64,000 nt of DNA, from NCBI GenBank assembly GCA_021186555.1, contig JAJKFL010000026.1:5161709-5225708 (forward strand). Direction: 5' to 3'. The position numbers and the translations under genes were made by a program. Positions 32,091-43,086 of the stretch are shown piece by piece (within the stretch, counting starts at the first letter, position 1; each line of letters begins with the position of its first letter). The notes under the pieces are model-generated. The model was given only the letters and a program-made list of their open reading frames with translations, did not search any database and had not been told where the DNA came from. This DNA comes from Reticulitermes speratus. Taxonomy: Eukaryota > Arthropoda > Insecta > Blattodea > Rhinotermitidae.

Positions 32091-32940
32091 AATACTTTTC
32101 TTTTACCTGGAAAGGTTAAGAAAAGTTCGGTTTGAAGCATCGTGGATTGCGTCTCGCTTCTTTGTTAAGAGGTAAGAATGGTTGAATTTGAAATAACAAA
32201 ATTATCTGAGACTTATTAAAATTATCTCGGTTTAGAACACAACTGACATCACTTATATAAAAATAAATAAATATATAAATAAATAATTAATAAAAATATG
32301 TAAATAAACAAATAAATAATAAAGGAATTACTTAATACAGTGACGATTACTTGATAAGAAACGAGTACCCGGAACGTTGTGTGTGTTAAATTTATATCCT
32401 TCTTACAAATAAGTTTATAGTGTAAAGGATTAAAATATCTCTGCTCGCTCTTTATGGGGCGTGAGATATAGAAGTATTGCACGAGGGGGTAAGCCACTTT
32501 CAGAAGCTCCTATATCACAGAAGAGACCTGCGAGCATGCGTGTCTGACATTTGTCACAAACCTCCTTATATTCCCGTTTTCTTCCTCAGCACGCCATTAC
32601 TCATGGATGAACCATAGACTGCACGTTACAACTGTGGACACAAAAGGACTTTGGCTCAAAAAGAGCCACGCAAGTAAGCCCCCATCGCATTGTAATTACC
32701 CTTTTCTCTTCGTGGATATATAAAGGAAAAGGTAGGACGGTCTAACTCATTATTAAAATCGTTTGTGAAGGAAAAGTTTTCAATATTTGATCAAGTGTGA
32801 TCGTCCGGAACCGGACAGGTGGCTCGGGGAAGAGTAAACGAGACTTACAGTTTCTGCAGCTAGGGCTGTTTAGCGCAGGAGGGGCACAAGTCACACGTGG
32901 TGCGCGGCCTTCCGCAGTTCCTGATGGGCGGATAACAGGA
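32091..32940. other. No gene; AT-rich tract
   Basis: An (AAAT)-type low-complexity stretch lies at about 32260-32330. The remainder is unique, with no exon supported. Confidence 0.5.
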
Positions 32941-32944
32941 GGAG

Positions 32945-33640
32945 AGAACGGAAGAGAGGTGTAGAGAAAGAGATGTAGGGACAAATGTCAGGGAGAGAAA
33001 GGAAGAAATGTGTAACGGGAGAGATATAGGGACAAATGTCAGGGAGAGAACGGGAGAGAGGTGTAGAGACAGAGATGTAGGGACAAATGTCAGGGAGAGA
33101 ACGGGAGAGAGGTGTAGAGACAGAGATGTAGGGACAAATGTCAGGGAGAGAAAGGAAGAAATGTGTAACGGGAGAGATATAGGGACAAATGTCAGGGAGA
33201 GAACGGGAGAGAGGCGTACAGAGAGAGATGTAGGGACAAATGTCAGGGAGAGAAAGGAAGAAATGTGTAACGGGAGAGATATAGGGACAAATGTCAGGGA
33301 GAGAACGGGAGAGAGGTGTAGAGAGAGAGATGTAGGGACAAATGTCAGGGAGAGAAAGGGAGAAATGTGTAACGGGAGAGATACAGGGACAAATGTCAGG
33401 GAGAGAACGGGAGAGAGGTGTAGAGAGAGAGAAAGGAAGAAATGTGTAACGGGAGAGATAAAGGGACAAATGTCAGGGAGAGAACGGGAGAGAGGTGTAG
33501 AGAGAGAGATGCAGGGACAAATGTCAGGGAGAGAAAGGGAGAAATGTGTAACGGGAGAGATACAGGGACAAATGTCAGGGACAGAACGGGAGAGAGTTGT
33601 AGAGAGAGAGAGAGAGAGAGATGCAGGGACAAATGTCAAG
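32945..33640. repeat. 51-bp minisatellite, about 13 units of two types
   Basis: GGGACAAATGTCAGGGAGAG recurs every 51 bp (32978, 33029, 33080, 33131). Two unit types (GGTGTAGAGA.AGAGATG and AATGTGTAACGGGAGAGATA) are interspersed. As 51 is 3 x 17, frames of about 270 codons stay open on both strands; they are artefacts. Confidence 0.95.
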
Positions 33641-33846
33641 GAGAAGGAAACGTACAGAATGGGACTTACAAGAAACAAAACTCAACCATGTATTATCATT
33701 TCATACAGTACAAGCAGTTCGATTTCCGATAAAGGCTTTGGAATCACAGCCAAATCCAAAATAAATAAGAGATGTGGGCACCATTCAGCCTCACATATAA
33801 TCCAATATTTTGATGTGTGACAAAGAGTTCTGTTTTTGTACATATC

Positions 33847-34144
33847 AATAAATTAAGAACACCGCCAAACAAACACCTATAATTTATTGTAAAATAATAT
33901 ATTTTCAACAGGCTACATGTTTCGGCCCTAATGGGCCATCATCAGGCTTTGTATAAACATATTTAAATGATCCCACATCAAGGAAAATATATGTAATGAC
34001 ACTGAATTACATTTTTTGTACAGGTTTAGATATTTATAAAACACCTGGTGATTGCCGACTAGAGCAGAAACATGCATTTAAAAAATCTTTCCTTTTTACA
34101 ATAAATTGCAGTTGGTTTTGACGGTACTCTTAATTTATTTATAA
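33847..34144. mobile_element. Foldback element, one intact hammerhead
   Basis: Arms AATAAATTAAGAACACCGCC and CTATAATTTATTGTAAAA on the left, inverted on the right as TTTACAATAAATTGCAGTTG and GACGGTACTCTTAATTTATT. The right arm's ribozyme is degenerate. Confidence 0.75.
33911..33948 (-). ncRNA. Hammerhead ribozyme motif, short stem I
   Basis: Minus strand: core CTGATGA (33939-33945), unpaired T, stem II GGCCC/GGGCC, GAAA (33920-33923), stem III ACATGT, triplet GTA. Stem I has only about two pairs (GC/GC). Confidence 0.62.
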
Positions 34145-34301
34145 CAAAGTACTATTTAATATAATGTGTGTCTTTAACTGTGGTAAGTTGGATATTTGTT
34201 TATTAATACATGCTTAATTATTCTCAGTTTACAAGTCATTTTCTGCAACTTTCCCTACTTCTAGAAGGTAGAAAAGTACTGGCCTATAATATGATGAGGT
34301 C

Positions 34302-34591
34302 CACGTTGGCATTCTTCTTCTTCCAATGGCTCGACAGCCCCTTGGGGGCCTAGGTCGCCTCATTATCGACGCTTCACGATCACACACACATCAGACACAC
34401 TACACTCGGTAGGACTCCTCTGGACGAGGGATCAGCCCGTCGCAGAGACCTCTACCTGACAACACACAACACTCACAACAGACAGACATCCATGCCCTAG
34501 GCGGGATTCGAAACCTCAATCCCAGTAAGCGAGCGGCCGCAGATCCACGCCTTAGACCTCGCGGCCACTGGGATCGGCTCACGTTGGCATT
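34302..34591 (-). mobile_element. SINE-B with 12-bp duplication
   Basis: SINE 34314-34579 between perfect CACGTTGGCATT duplications (34302-34313, 34580-34591). Head at right (GCCGATCCCAGTGGCCGCGA), body complete. Confidence 0.93.
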
Positions 34592-34910
34592 ACCTTACAC
34601 TTTTCTCGTCCTACTCTATGATAATTACTGATCTGCATTAACCAGTAGAAGTATATATGTGTAGGAGTTAATGTGTGAAGATAGGATTTATGTAAGTGCA
34701 TATGTCGTTACCAGCAGCAGCACGACTGCAGTAAATAACATGTAAGAAATAAATGGCTTGTGGTCAATCCAGCGAGCCAGATTAGGTCAATCCAATTTTT
34801 AATTAACGGCTTCTGGTCCATAAACTTGATCCATTTCAGTTCTAGGTATCTGGTCCTTACAGTGAGCAAGATTAGGCAAGTTCAATTCAATTAGTCGCTT
34901 CTGGTTCCTA
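34592..34910. other. No gene; weak direct repeat
   Basis: Loosely repeated phrases (GGTCAATCCA, AGCCAGATTAGG, TTCTGGTCC...) suggest an old approximately 60-bp tandem duplication between 34760 and 34920. Confidence 0.35.
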
Positions 34911-35415
34911 CAGTGAAGCAGGGTTTTTTTTACAATGGCTCAACAGCCCCTTGGGGGCCTAGGCCTCCTCACTATCAAGGCTTCACGATCACACACTTTA
35001 GACATACCACACCCTGTAGACTCCTCTGGACGAGTGATCAGCTCGTCGCAGAGACCTCTACCTGACAACACACAACACTCACAACAGACAGACATCCATG
35101 CCCCTGGCGGGATTTTTTTTTTTTGCCTGTCCGGGGTATTTCCCCTTTGATCCATTTTTGTACTGTTTAAATCCTTTCGTCCTTCATGTCACTTTACGTT
35201 CCATGCTACCGTCCTTACAACAAACACAACACAGACATCCATGCCCCCGGTGGGATTCGAACCCACAATCCCAGTAAGCGAGCGGCCGTAGACCCACGCC
35301 TTAAGACTGCACGGCCACTGGGATCGGCCAGATTCGAACCCACAATCGCAGCAAGCGAGCGGCCGTAGACCGACGCCTTAGACCGCGCGGCCACTGGGAT
35401 CGGCAGTGAGGCAGG
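34911..35415 (-). mobile_element. Composite SINE-B with extra insert and doubled head
   Basis: Flanked by CAGTGAAGCAGG (34911-34922) and CAGTGAGGCAGG (35404-35415). On the minus strand: two tRNA heads in tandem (35225-35403), an insert of about 120 bp (TTGTAAGGACGGTAGCATGG, AAGTGACATGAAGGACGAAA, ATCAAAGGGGAAATACCCCG, poly-A), then a second SINE-B body (34925-35110). The same insert at the same place is in the copy at 44.5 kb, so this is a subfamily. Confidence 0.85.
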
Positions 35416-36105
35416 TTAGGTTAATCCAAGTCAGTTACATAATTTTTTTAGAAATGTATTTCAGTATTAATGACCATATCTGTTTTACCCTCTAAAAGTC
35501 TCTTCACTGTTGCTACCTTTCAGTTTTCGGACGAAAATTTTGTAGGCAATTTTTAATCTCCCCCATGCTTGCTACACGTCTCTTCCAATCCTTCGTGCTT
35601 TAACAGACCATTCTAATAATATTATATTGAAGCTGTATATTATACGCTTCACTTTATGTAATTTCTCCATTCACTTTTTGCTCTCTCTTTCTTATTGACA
35701 AATGTTTTCCTCAGCACCCTCCTCTTACGCATAGTCCTGTCTTTAACCTTACACCGACATACACATTTCACACCCACATCAACCAATAAATTCATTGTGT
35801 ACGTGTGTTTCAAAATTAAGATTTTTAATAGGAGATTTGCTAGTTCCAATCTTCTGAATTCTTAATGAAACGAAATTTAATTAGACGGGGACCCTGTGTT
35901 GATGTACAGTGTGTTTCAAAAGTGCTTTACATTTTAATCGCATAATTATTTTAATATTATTTTAACCTGTGGTTTTAAAAGAGTGATATTACAACCTACG
36001 ATTAGACATGATACGCATATACATTAACTAAGTGATCTACACTGCATATACAATAGACTAAGTGATCTAACTGCATATACATTAACGAAAATATGTGCTT
36101 GTTAT
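35416..36105. other. No gene recognised
   Basis: Unique DNA. A 66-codon minus-strand frame (35649-35849) has no recognisable domain. Confidence 0.45.
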
Positions 36106-36240
36106 AAGCGTAGTTGTGACCCCCTGAAGATGGCCTGAGATCAGACCGAAACATATGTAGGGGAATTTAGATAAATTCATAAAACTATTATATAGTTTTA
36201 AATAAAACATACATTTTATTGGTTGTTGAATATTGAAATT
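36106..36240 (+). mobile_element. Single arm of a hammerhead foldback
   Basis: TAGTTGTGACCCCCTGAAGA, ribozyme, then TAAATAAAACATACATTTTA and TTGGTTGTTGAATATTG. No mirrored arm upstream, so it is a half element. Confidence 0.65.
36120..36163 (+). ncRNA. Hammerhead ribozyme motif
   Basis: CCCC 36120-36123 with GGGG at 36160-36163; CTGAAGA 36124-36130; unpaired T; stem II GGCCTGA/TCAGACC with one mismatch; GAAA 36148-36151; stem III ACATATGT; triplet GTA. Confidence 0.7.
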
Positions 36241-36672
36241 TGTTTTTGTGTTACTGTTTTTCGACAGCTCTTGAAACTTTCCATATTTTTTACACTATCT
36301 GTCTGTGTGTTTCTTTTCTCTCTTGGTGACAAGATAAGAGTTAATTAAGCAATAATCATATTTATGTAATTTACGTTTCCAGAATTGGAGTAAACTTTAT
36401 ATTTAACAATCGTATTGCAATAATTACATTTAGAAAGCTTTCTCAGAATCGTTAAAAGAGTTTGATATTTTTTATACTTGTTATTTATTCTGATTTATCA
36501 GTTGTATTGATTGTAAGGGTCACAAGAAACACCGGAAATGTGAAAACTCTGCCTTTAAATATGCAACCAGACTCACAAGTACGTTTATGAAGCCATGGCA
36601 CAGAACACTAGCACTGTCTTTATTAACGCTTTTGTTAAAGACGGGATTTAAATGCCAACTGCTGCTCAGAAA
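36241..36672. other. No gene recognised
   Basis: Unique AT-rich DNA; its end (36641-36680) starts the dispersed repeat also seen at 28690. Confidence 0.45.
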
Positions 36673-36955
36673 GGAGCGGTTATTTTCTTTTTCAATGGCT
36701 CGACAGCCCCTTGGGGGCCTAGGCCTCCTCGTTTCGTCGAGGTTTCACGATCACACACTTTAGACACACGACAGTCGGTAGGACTCCTCTGGACGAGGGA
36801 TCAGCCCGTCGCAGAGATCTCTACCTGACAACACACAACACTCACAACAGACAAACATCCATGCCCCCGGTGGGATTCGAACCCACAATCCCAGTAAGCG
36901 AGCGGCCGCAGACCCACGCCTTAGACCGCACGGCCACTGGGATCGGCGGAGCGGT
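36673..36955 (-). mobile_element. SINE-B with GGAGCGGT duplication
   Basis: SINE 36681-36947; duplication GGAGCGGT at 36673-36680 and 36948-36955. Head GCCGATCCCAGTGGCCGTGC on the right. It interrupts the repeat shared with 28.7 kb. Confidence 0.92.
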
Positions 36956-37039
36956 CATTAATTTCATATAATTCATATTCCGTACATAAAACATAGCAAT
37001 ACACATCCAGTACTGCCAAATGCACAATAATAATCAGAT

Positions 37040-37110
37040 GTAGTTTAAATACAGGTTATCCTCCGACATGTTTCGGCCATTTTATGTAGTCCTCTTCAGG
37101 GAGATACAAA
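37040..37110 (-). mobile_element. Hammerhead-bearing half element
   Basis: TAAATACAGGTTATCCTCCG, ribozyme motif, then GGGAGATACAAACAAG. No mirrored partner found nearby. Confidence 0.55.
37060..37104 (-). ncRNA. Hammerhead ribozyme motif, GTC site
   Basis: Minus strand: stem I TCTCC with GGAGG (five pairs including a wobble); core CTGAAGA (37093-37099); stem II GGAC/GGCC with one mismatch; GAAA (37071-37074); ACATGT; triplet GTC. It lacks the extra unpaired base seen in the other copies. Confidence 0.62.
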
Positions 37111-37527
37111 CAAGAATACAATTGTAATTATAAATGTATCAGAATCATCTGATCATTGAAAATAATCATATAATCAGAGCAAACATAAAATAGTGAAAAT
37201 AAAATTATTAAATAAAGTATAAAATATATAAACAAAACCTTGTTGTAAAGTTTACTATGTTTTAATGGATGGTGGGCGTGGAGGCTGCAAAGTAGTAAAC
37301 CACTATCCAAGCAAATTATTTGTGACTTACATGGTACATTTGACCGCTTTGCACTGTTTTTAATTTATAGCAATCTTGATGCATTCAAGACCGTACGGTG
37401 CACCGAGGCTGGCAGTGTATGCGGAATTAAAAATCCGTACACTGCACTGAGGCCAGTAGTGGAAGGTTAATTCTGAATATGAAGGTTCAATGGAAAATCA
37501 AAACAAAATAATTTTATATCCTCCTGC
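37111..37527. repeat. Unique DNA ending in the 28.7-kb-type dispersed repeat
   Basis: 37390-37475 has CGGTGCACCGAGGCTGGCAG, TTAAAAATCCGTACACTGCA and CTGAGGCCAGTAGTGGAAGG, matching 28770-28858. In both places a minisatellite starts about 50 bp downstream. Confidence 0.55.
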
Positions 37528-38516
37528 AGGCATGTCACTGGCAGTACAGGCATGTCACTGGCAGTACAGGCACGTCACTGGCAGTACAGGCACTGTCACT
37601 GGCAGTACAGGCATGTCACTGGCAGTACAGCTTGTCACTGGCAGTACAGGCATGTCACTGGCAGTACAGGCATGTCACTGGCAGTACAGGCATGTCACTG
37701 GCAGTACAGGCATGTCACTGGCAGTACAGGCATGTCACTGGCAGTACAGGCATGTCACTGGCAGTACAGGCATGTCACTGGGCAGTACAGGCATGTCACT
37801 GGCAGTACAGGCATGTCACTGGCAGTACAGCATGTCACTGCAGTACGGCTTGTCACTGGCAGTACAGGCTGTCACTGGCAGTACAGGCATGTCACTGGTG
37901 TACAGGCATGTCACTGGCTATACAGGCTGTCACTGGCAGTACAGGCATGTCACTGCATTCAGCATGTCATGGCAGTACAGGCATGTCACTGGAGTAAGGC
38001 ATGTCAAATGACAGTACGGCATGTCACTGGCAGTACAGGCATGTCATGCAGTAAGCATGTCATGGCAGTACAGGCATGTCACTAGGCAGTACAGGAATGT
38101 CACTGGCAGTACAGGCATGTCACTGGCAGAACAGGCATGTCACTGGCAGTACAGCATGTCACTGGCAGTACAGGCATGTCACTGGCAGTACAGGCATGTC
38201 ACTGGCAGTACAGGCATGTCACTGGTAGTACAGGCATGTCACTGGCAGTACAGGCATGTCACTGGCAGTACAGGCATGTCACTGGCAGTACAGGCATGTC
38301 ACTGGCAGTACAGGCATGTCACTGGCAGTACAGGCATGTCACTGGCAGTACAGGCATGTCACTGGCAGTACAGGCATGTCACTGGCAGTACAGGCATGTC
38401 ACTGGCAGTACAGGCATGTCACTGGCAGTACAGGCATGTCACTGGCAGTACAGGCATGTCACTGGCAGTACAGGCATGTCACTGGCAGTACAGGCATGTC
38501 ACTGGCAATAGTACAG
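37528..38516. repeat. 20-bp minisatellite, about 49 units
   Basis: Unit CATGTCACTGGCAGTACAGG. The middle part (about 37850-38160) has many 1-2 base gaps, while both flanks are nearly perfect. All three plus-strand frames stay open for over 100 codons because the unit has no stop in any frame. These are artefacts. Confidence 0.96.
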
Positions 38517-38837
38517 GGGCGTGAAGTCTGAATTTCTCACAGCGGTGTAAATGAATATTAAGTTCTTCTGGGATACGAACTCTTGTCGTTTAGTGCATAG
38601 TTACCGTCGTTTCGGACGACCGTGCTGCATCTATTTTCAGCTGTATGCAGTCCGAGGATTCCCGAAAGGTTTCAACAGTATACCAGGTTCACTCTTTCAT
38701 ATCGCAGAAATATTAAACTTTTCAATGGCGTGTTTATGATTTCCTTAAACAGAAAACGAATTTAATGTTTATCATAGTGAAGTCTCAAATGGAAAGTTGC
38801 TTTTATGCTAAATTAAGCAGTACGCTGTGGAGGTAAA
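38517..38837. other. No gene recognised
   Basis: Contains GTCGTTTCGGACGAC near 38609, a GTTTCGG palindromic piece that may be a foldback remnant. Confidence 0.4.
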
Positions 38838-38985
38838 GAAGGGAGTGGAGTTAGAGCTCCAGTTATTCTTACTCTTGGCTTTACATGGAAGGGATTAGTA
38901 CGTTCTCTGTCTGAACATTTTATTGAAGAGTCCGTGGGACCAACTGGGTACGGCCCCAGGTAGGTGAGACAGTACTCTTTATGAA
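38838..38985 (-). mobile_element. SINE-A fragment, degenerate
   Basis: GGAGTTAGAGCTCCAGTTATTC and GTCCGTGGGACCAAC resemble the tail and middle of SINE-A in minus orientation. Confidence 0.45.
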
Positions 38986-39290
38986 CAACAGATTCAATTG
39001 CTGAGATTATCTATCGTCGATGAGAGATATATGAAATATCAGTATGGAACATTGGAGGAATGATACTGACAGGAAACACCAAAGTGCTACGAGAAGAACT
39101 TGCTTTAGTGACACTTTATTAGCCAAAAATCACATACGAATTGGCGTGAAATTGGACAAGGTCCTCTGCGGTGATACGCGGCCACTAAGATATCTCAGAA
39201 CCCTGAGGATACAGACAGAGCGAGTCTCTGAACTGTCTTGTATTTAAGTTACCTGAAGCTTCTGTCAGCCCGAGAGGATTTTGCTTGGTT
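38986..39290. other. No gene recognised
   Basis: A 67-codon frame (39044-39247) shows no domain I know. Confidence 0.4.
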
Positions 39291-39424
39291 TTAAAACATT
39301 CCCCCTTTGTAATTAAGCCTGATTATGGTTTATCATTTTTAGCCGAAATATGTAGCTTAATAAAGAAAACAGTGAAAAAACGGTCTTAGTGCATTTGTTG
39401 GTACAAATAATTCAATTATGTAGC
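39291..39424 (+). mobile_element. Degenerate hammerhead arm
   Basis: TAAGCCTGATTATGG...GCCGAAATATGTAGCTTA keeps a five-bp stem I (TAAGC/GCTTA) and GAAA, with a non-consensus core. Then AAGAAAACAGTGAAAAAACG and GTGCATTTGTTGGTACAAAT as in the 8.0 and 53.7 kb copies. A SINE-B starts just after. Confidence 0.65.
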
Positions 39425-39427
39425 TTT

Positions 39428-39665
39428 ATGTCGATTCCAGTGGCCGTGCGGTCTAAGGCGTGGGTCTGCGGCCGCTTGCTGGGATTGCGGGTTCGAATCC
39501 CGCTGGGGGCATGGATGTCTGTCTGTTGTGAGTGTTGTGTGTTGTCAGGTAGAGGACTCTGCGACGGGCTGGTCACTCGTCCAGAGGGTTCTGAGTGTGT
39601 CTGAGTGTGATCGTGAAGCCTCGATACTGACGGGGCCCTGGCCCACTGGGGGCTGTTGACCCACT
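39428..39665 (+). mobile_element. SINE-B
   Basis: GTCGATTCCAGTGGCCGTGC head, GCGGGTTCGAATCCCGC B box, body to GGGGGCTGTTGACCCACTGG. Slightly shortened in the CCAGAGG..GTCC region. Inserted at the end of a hammerhead arm. Confidence 0.88.
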
Positions 39666-40149
39666 GGAAGAAAATTAAGACTTATTCTAACTGAATATAA
39701 TGTTGTGTCGCGTGAAAGCAATATTCATTTGAATGATGGTAACAGTCATGACGAAAGCGACAATTACAACACGGTACTGTACTGACTCAACGTTAAGTAC
39801 GTCCAAACGCAAGGAACTCTCATCACGGACTTGAGCCGCTCTTGTGCTGACGTCTTTGCGTCCCAAGTTATATTGCTCGCGTGACTGGAGGCTCCCAATG
39901 ACATTTTACACACGACCCGGCATGTCCGTCTGTCCACCTGACGTGGCCGAAGTTTTCCAGCGTCACGACGCAACGGGATGCAAGTGGGAGTCATCAACAC
40001 GACGCCACGCGAAGGGTGGAAATTCTGTTTGATTTGTGTGACCATGGGATGCGGATAGAGGCGTCCATTTGCAACAATTTGTAAGGAGAGAACAACAGAA
40101 CAATGCTGAGGCTTCGTGGGGGGGGGGGTCGCAGTTGTGCTGGTGAGGA
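39666..40149. other. No gene recognised
   Basis: Overlapping frames on both strands (about 39764-40295) with no recognisable domain. A G-run lies at about 40119-40128. Confidence 0.4.
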
Positions 40150-40245
40150 GTCAAGTATTGTGGGATATGACGCCGTGTCGACTGGTAAACGGTTACCGAC
40201 GTTTCGGCGGATATTGATACAATGATATTCAGGTCAGTCCAAGAA
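40150..40245 (-). mobile_element. Hammerhead-like half element, degenerate
   Basis: TGTGGGATATGACGCCGTGT, GTTACCGACGTTTCGGCGGA and ATGATATTCAGGTC. Related to the half elements at 10.3 and 13.7 kb. Confidence 0.45.
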
Positions 40246-40559
40246 CAAATGCCTTCTTTGTCTTGGATCACTATGAAGAAGGAGGCAGTGAGCACGTCGA
40301 AAGCATCTGTAATTGTTCACAAATCTATACGACATCTTGAGATTTCACTAATAATTTATACGTATATAAATGTGGGTCTAACCACATTTTCCCTCACAAA
40401 TAAGAAACAAACCTCGAAGGAGTAGAGGGAATGCGGAGGTTAAGATCCATATATTCTACACCTTGCACCAGACCAGTTCTCACTTTCACGCTCCAGCCAC
40501 ACTCTTTCAAGAAGGAAACAAATGGAATCCCAAGTACTCAAGAAACGGGTAGGAATGTA
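40246..40559. other. No gene recognised
   Basis: Unique DNA between a half element and the 33-bp array. Confidence 0.4.
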
Positions 40560-42687
40560 ATGAAAACAGAATATACTCTGTCCCTAGAGGGAACCCAAAC
40601 AGAATATAATCTGTCCCTCGAGGGAACCGAAACAGAATATACTCTGTCCCTCGAGGGAACCGAAACAGAATATACTCTGTCCCTCGAGGGAACCGAAACA
40701 GAATATACTCTGTCCCTCGAGGGAACCGAAACAGAATATACTCTGTCCTCGAGGGAACCGAAACAGAATATACTCTGTCCCTCGAGGGAACCGAAACAGA
40801 ATATACTCTGTCCCTCGAGGGAACCGAAACAGAATATACTCTGTCCCTCGAGGGAACCGAAACAGAATATACTCTGTCCCTCGAGGGAACCGAAACAGAA
40901 TATACTCTGTCCCTCGAGGGAACCGAAACAGAATATACTCTGTCCCTCGAGGGAACCGAAACAGAATATACTCTGTCCCTCGAGGGAACCGAAACAGAAT
41001 ATACTCTGTCCCTCGAGGGAACCGAAACAGAATATACTCTGTCCCTCGAGGGAACCGAAACAGAATATACTCTGTCCCTCGAGGGAACCGAAACAGAATA
41101 TACTCTGTCCCTCGAGGGAACCGAAACAGAATATACTCTGTCCCTCGAGGGAACCGAAACAGAATATACTCTGTCCCTCGAGGGAACCGAAACAGAATAT
41201 ACTCTGTCCCTAGAGGGAACCGAAACAGAGTATACTCTTTCCCTCGAGGGAACCGAAACAGAATATACTCTGTCCCTAGAGGAAACCGAAACAGAATATA
41301 CTCTTTCCCTCGAGGAACCGAAACAGAATATACTGTTTCCCTCGAGGAACCGAAACAGAATATACTCTTTCCCTCGAGGAACCGAAACAGAATATACTCT
41401 GTCCCTAGAGGGAACCGAAACAGAATATACTCTTTCCCTCGAGGAACCGAAACAGAATATACTGTTTCCCTCGAGGAACCGAAACAGAATATACTCTTTC
41501 CCTCGAGGAACCGAAACAGAATATACTGTTTCCCTAGAGGAACCGAAACAGAATATACTCTGTCCCTAGAGGGAACCGAAACAGAATATACTCTTTCCCT
41601 CGAGGAACCGAAACAGAATATACTCTTTCCCTCGAGGAACCGAAACAGAATATACTCTTTCCCTCGAGGAACCGAAAGAGAATATACTCTTTCCCTCGAG
41701 GAACCGAAACAGAATATACTCTGTCCCTAGAGGGAACCGAAACAGAATATACTCTGTCCCTAGAGGGAACCGAAACAGAATATACTGTTTCCCTCGAGGA
41801 ACCGAAACAGAATATACTGTTTCCCTCGAGGAACCGAAACAGAATATACTCTTTCCCTCGAGGGAACCGAAACAGAATATACTCTGTCCCTAGAGGAAAC
41901 CGAAACAGAATATACTCTGTCCCTAGAGGGAACCGAAACAGAGTATACTCTTTCCCTCGAGGGAACCGAAACAGAATATACTCTGTCCCTAGAGGAAACC
42001 GAAACAGAATATACTCTTTCCCTCGAGGAACCGAAACAGAATATACTGTTTCCCTCGAGGAACCGAAACAGAATATACTCTTTCCCTCGAGGAACCGAAA
42101 CAGAATATACTCTGTCCCTAGAGGGAACCGAAACAGAATATACTGTTTCCCTCGAGGAACCGAAACAGAATATACTGTTTCCCTCGAGGAACCGAAACAG
42201 AATATACTCTTTCCCTCGAGGAACCGAAACAGAATATACTCTGTCCCTAGAGGGAACCGAAACAGAATATACTCTGTCCCTAGAGGGAACCGAAACCGAA
42301 TATACTCTTTCCCTCGAGGAACCGAAACAGAATATACTCTTTCCCTCGAGGAACCGAAACAGAATATACTCTTTCCCTCGAGGAACCGAAAGAGAATATA
42401 CTCTTTCCCTCGAGGAACCGAAACAGAATATACTCTGTCCCTAGAGGGAACCGAAACAGAATATACTCTGTCCCTAGAGGGAACCGAAACAGAATATACT
42501 GTTTCCCTCGAGGAACCGAAACAGAATATACTGTTTCCCTCGAGGAACCGAAACAGAATATACTCTTTCCCTCGAGGAACCGAAACAGAATATACTCTTT
42601 CCCTCGAGGAACCGAAACAGAATATACTCTTTCCCTCGAGGAACCGAAACAGAATATACTCTTTCCCTCGAGGAACCGAAACCCGCT
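40560..42687. repeat. 33/32-bp minisatellite, about 65 units, 2.1 kb
   Basis: The unit GAAACAGAATATACTCTGTC + CCTCGAGGGAACC (33 bp) is homogeneous to about 41210. After that 32-bp units (TTTCCCTCGAGGAACC) mix with 33-bp ones (CTAGAGGG). CCCTCGAGGG is self-complementary. Where units are 33 bp the frame stays open for 260 codons on plus, and a minus frame spans the right end. Neither looks like a gene. Confidence 0.96.
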
Positions 42688-43086
42688 ACAATTTACGTTA
42701 CTGATTGAACTATCCCAGCTCATAATATTTTTCTGCATCATAAATCTCGAAACAGCAACTCTAACACTCAAAGAATTTTCTTCCGAGTTCTCACGATTTG
42801 TGTGATAACAAGGCTGGCCCGACATTACATAAGAACATGCTTCATCCATTTTCAACATGATTGTATTAGGTTCACGACGACACTAAAAACTCTCCGAAAC
42901 GTCGTAACAAAACCTTTATCCCATACGTTATAAGAATCCAGAACACCATCATCAGATTAAACACCGATATCAAAGCTTCCAAACTTACTTTGACACCTGC
43001 TTTCAGTTCACAGACAAAATCAATTGCTTCCTCACCTATAGTTTAGGATTTACTGCCACTAGCTTCATAGATTGGGGCGGTAAATA
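42688..43086. other. No gene; possible foldback remnant
   Basis: CTCTCCGAAACGTCGTAAC at about 42890 resembles a right-arm hammerhead end, opposite in orientation to the half element at 40.15 kb, on the other side of the 33-bp array. Confidence 0.4.

Noticed and set aside
37490-38531. Plus-strand frames over 160 codons (HVTGSTGMSLAVQ)
   Set aside because: Same 20-bp minisatellite read in three frames; no start context or domain.
40431-42858. Frames of 260 and 192 codons (EPKQNILCPSR, YILFRFLEGKS)
   Set aside because: Products of the 33/32-bp array with short unique ends; periodicity is that of the DNA unit.
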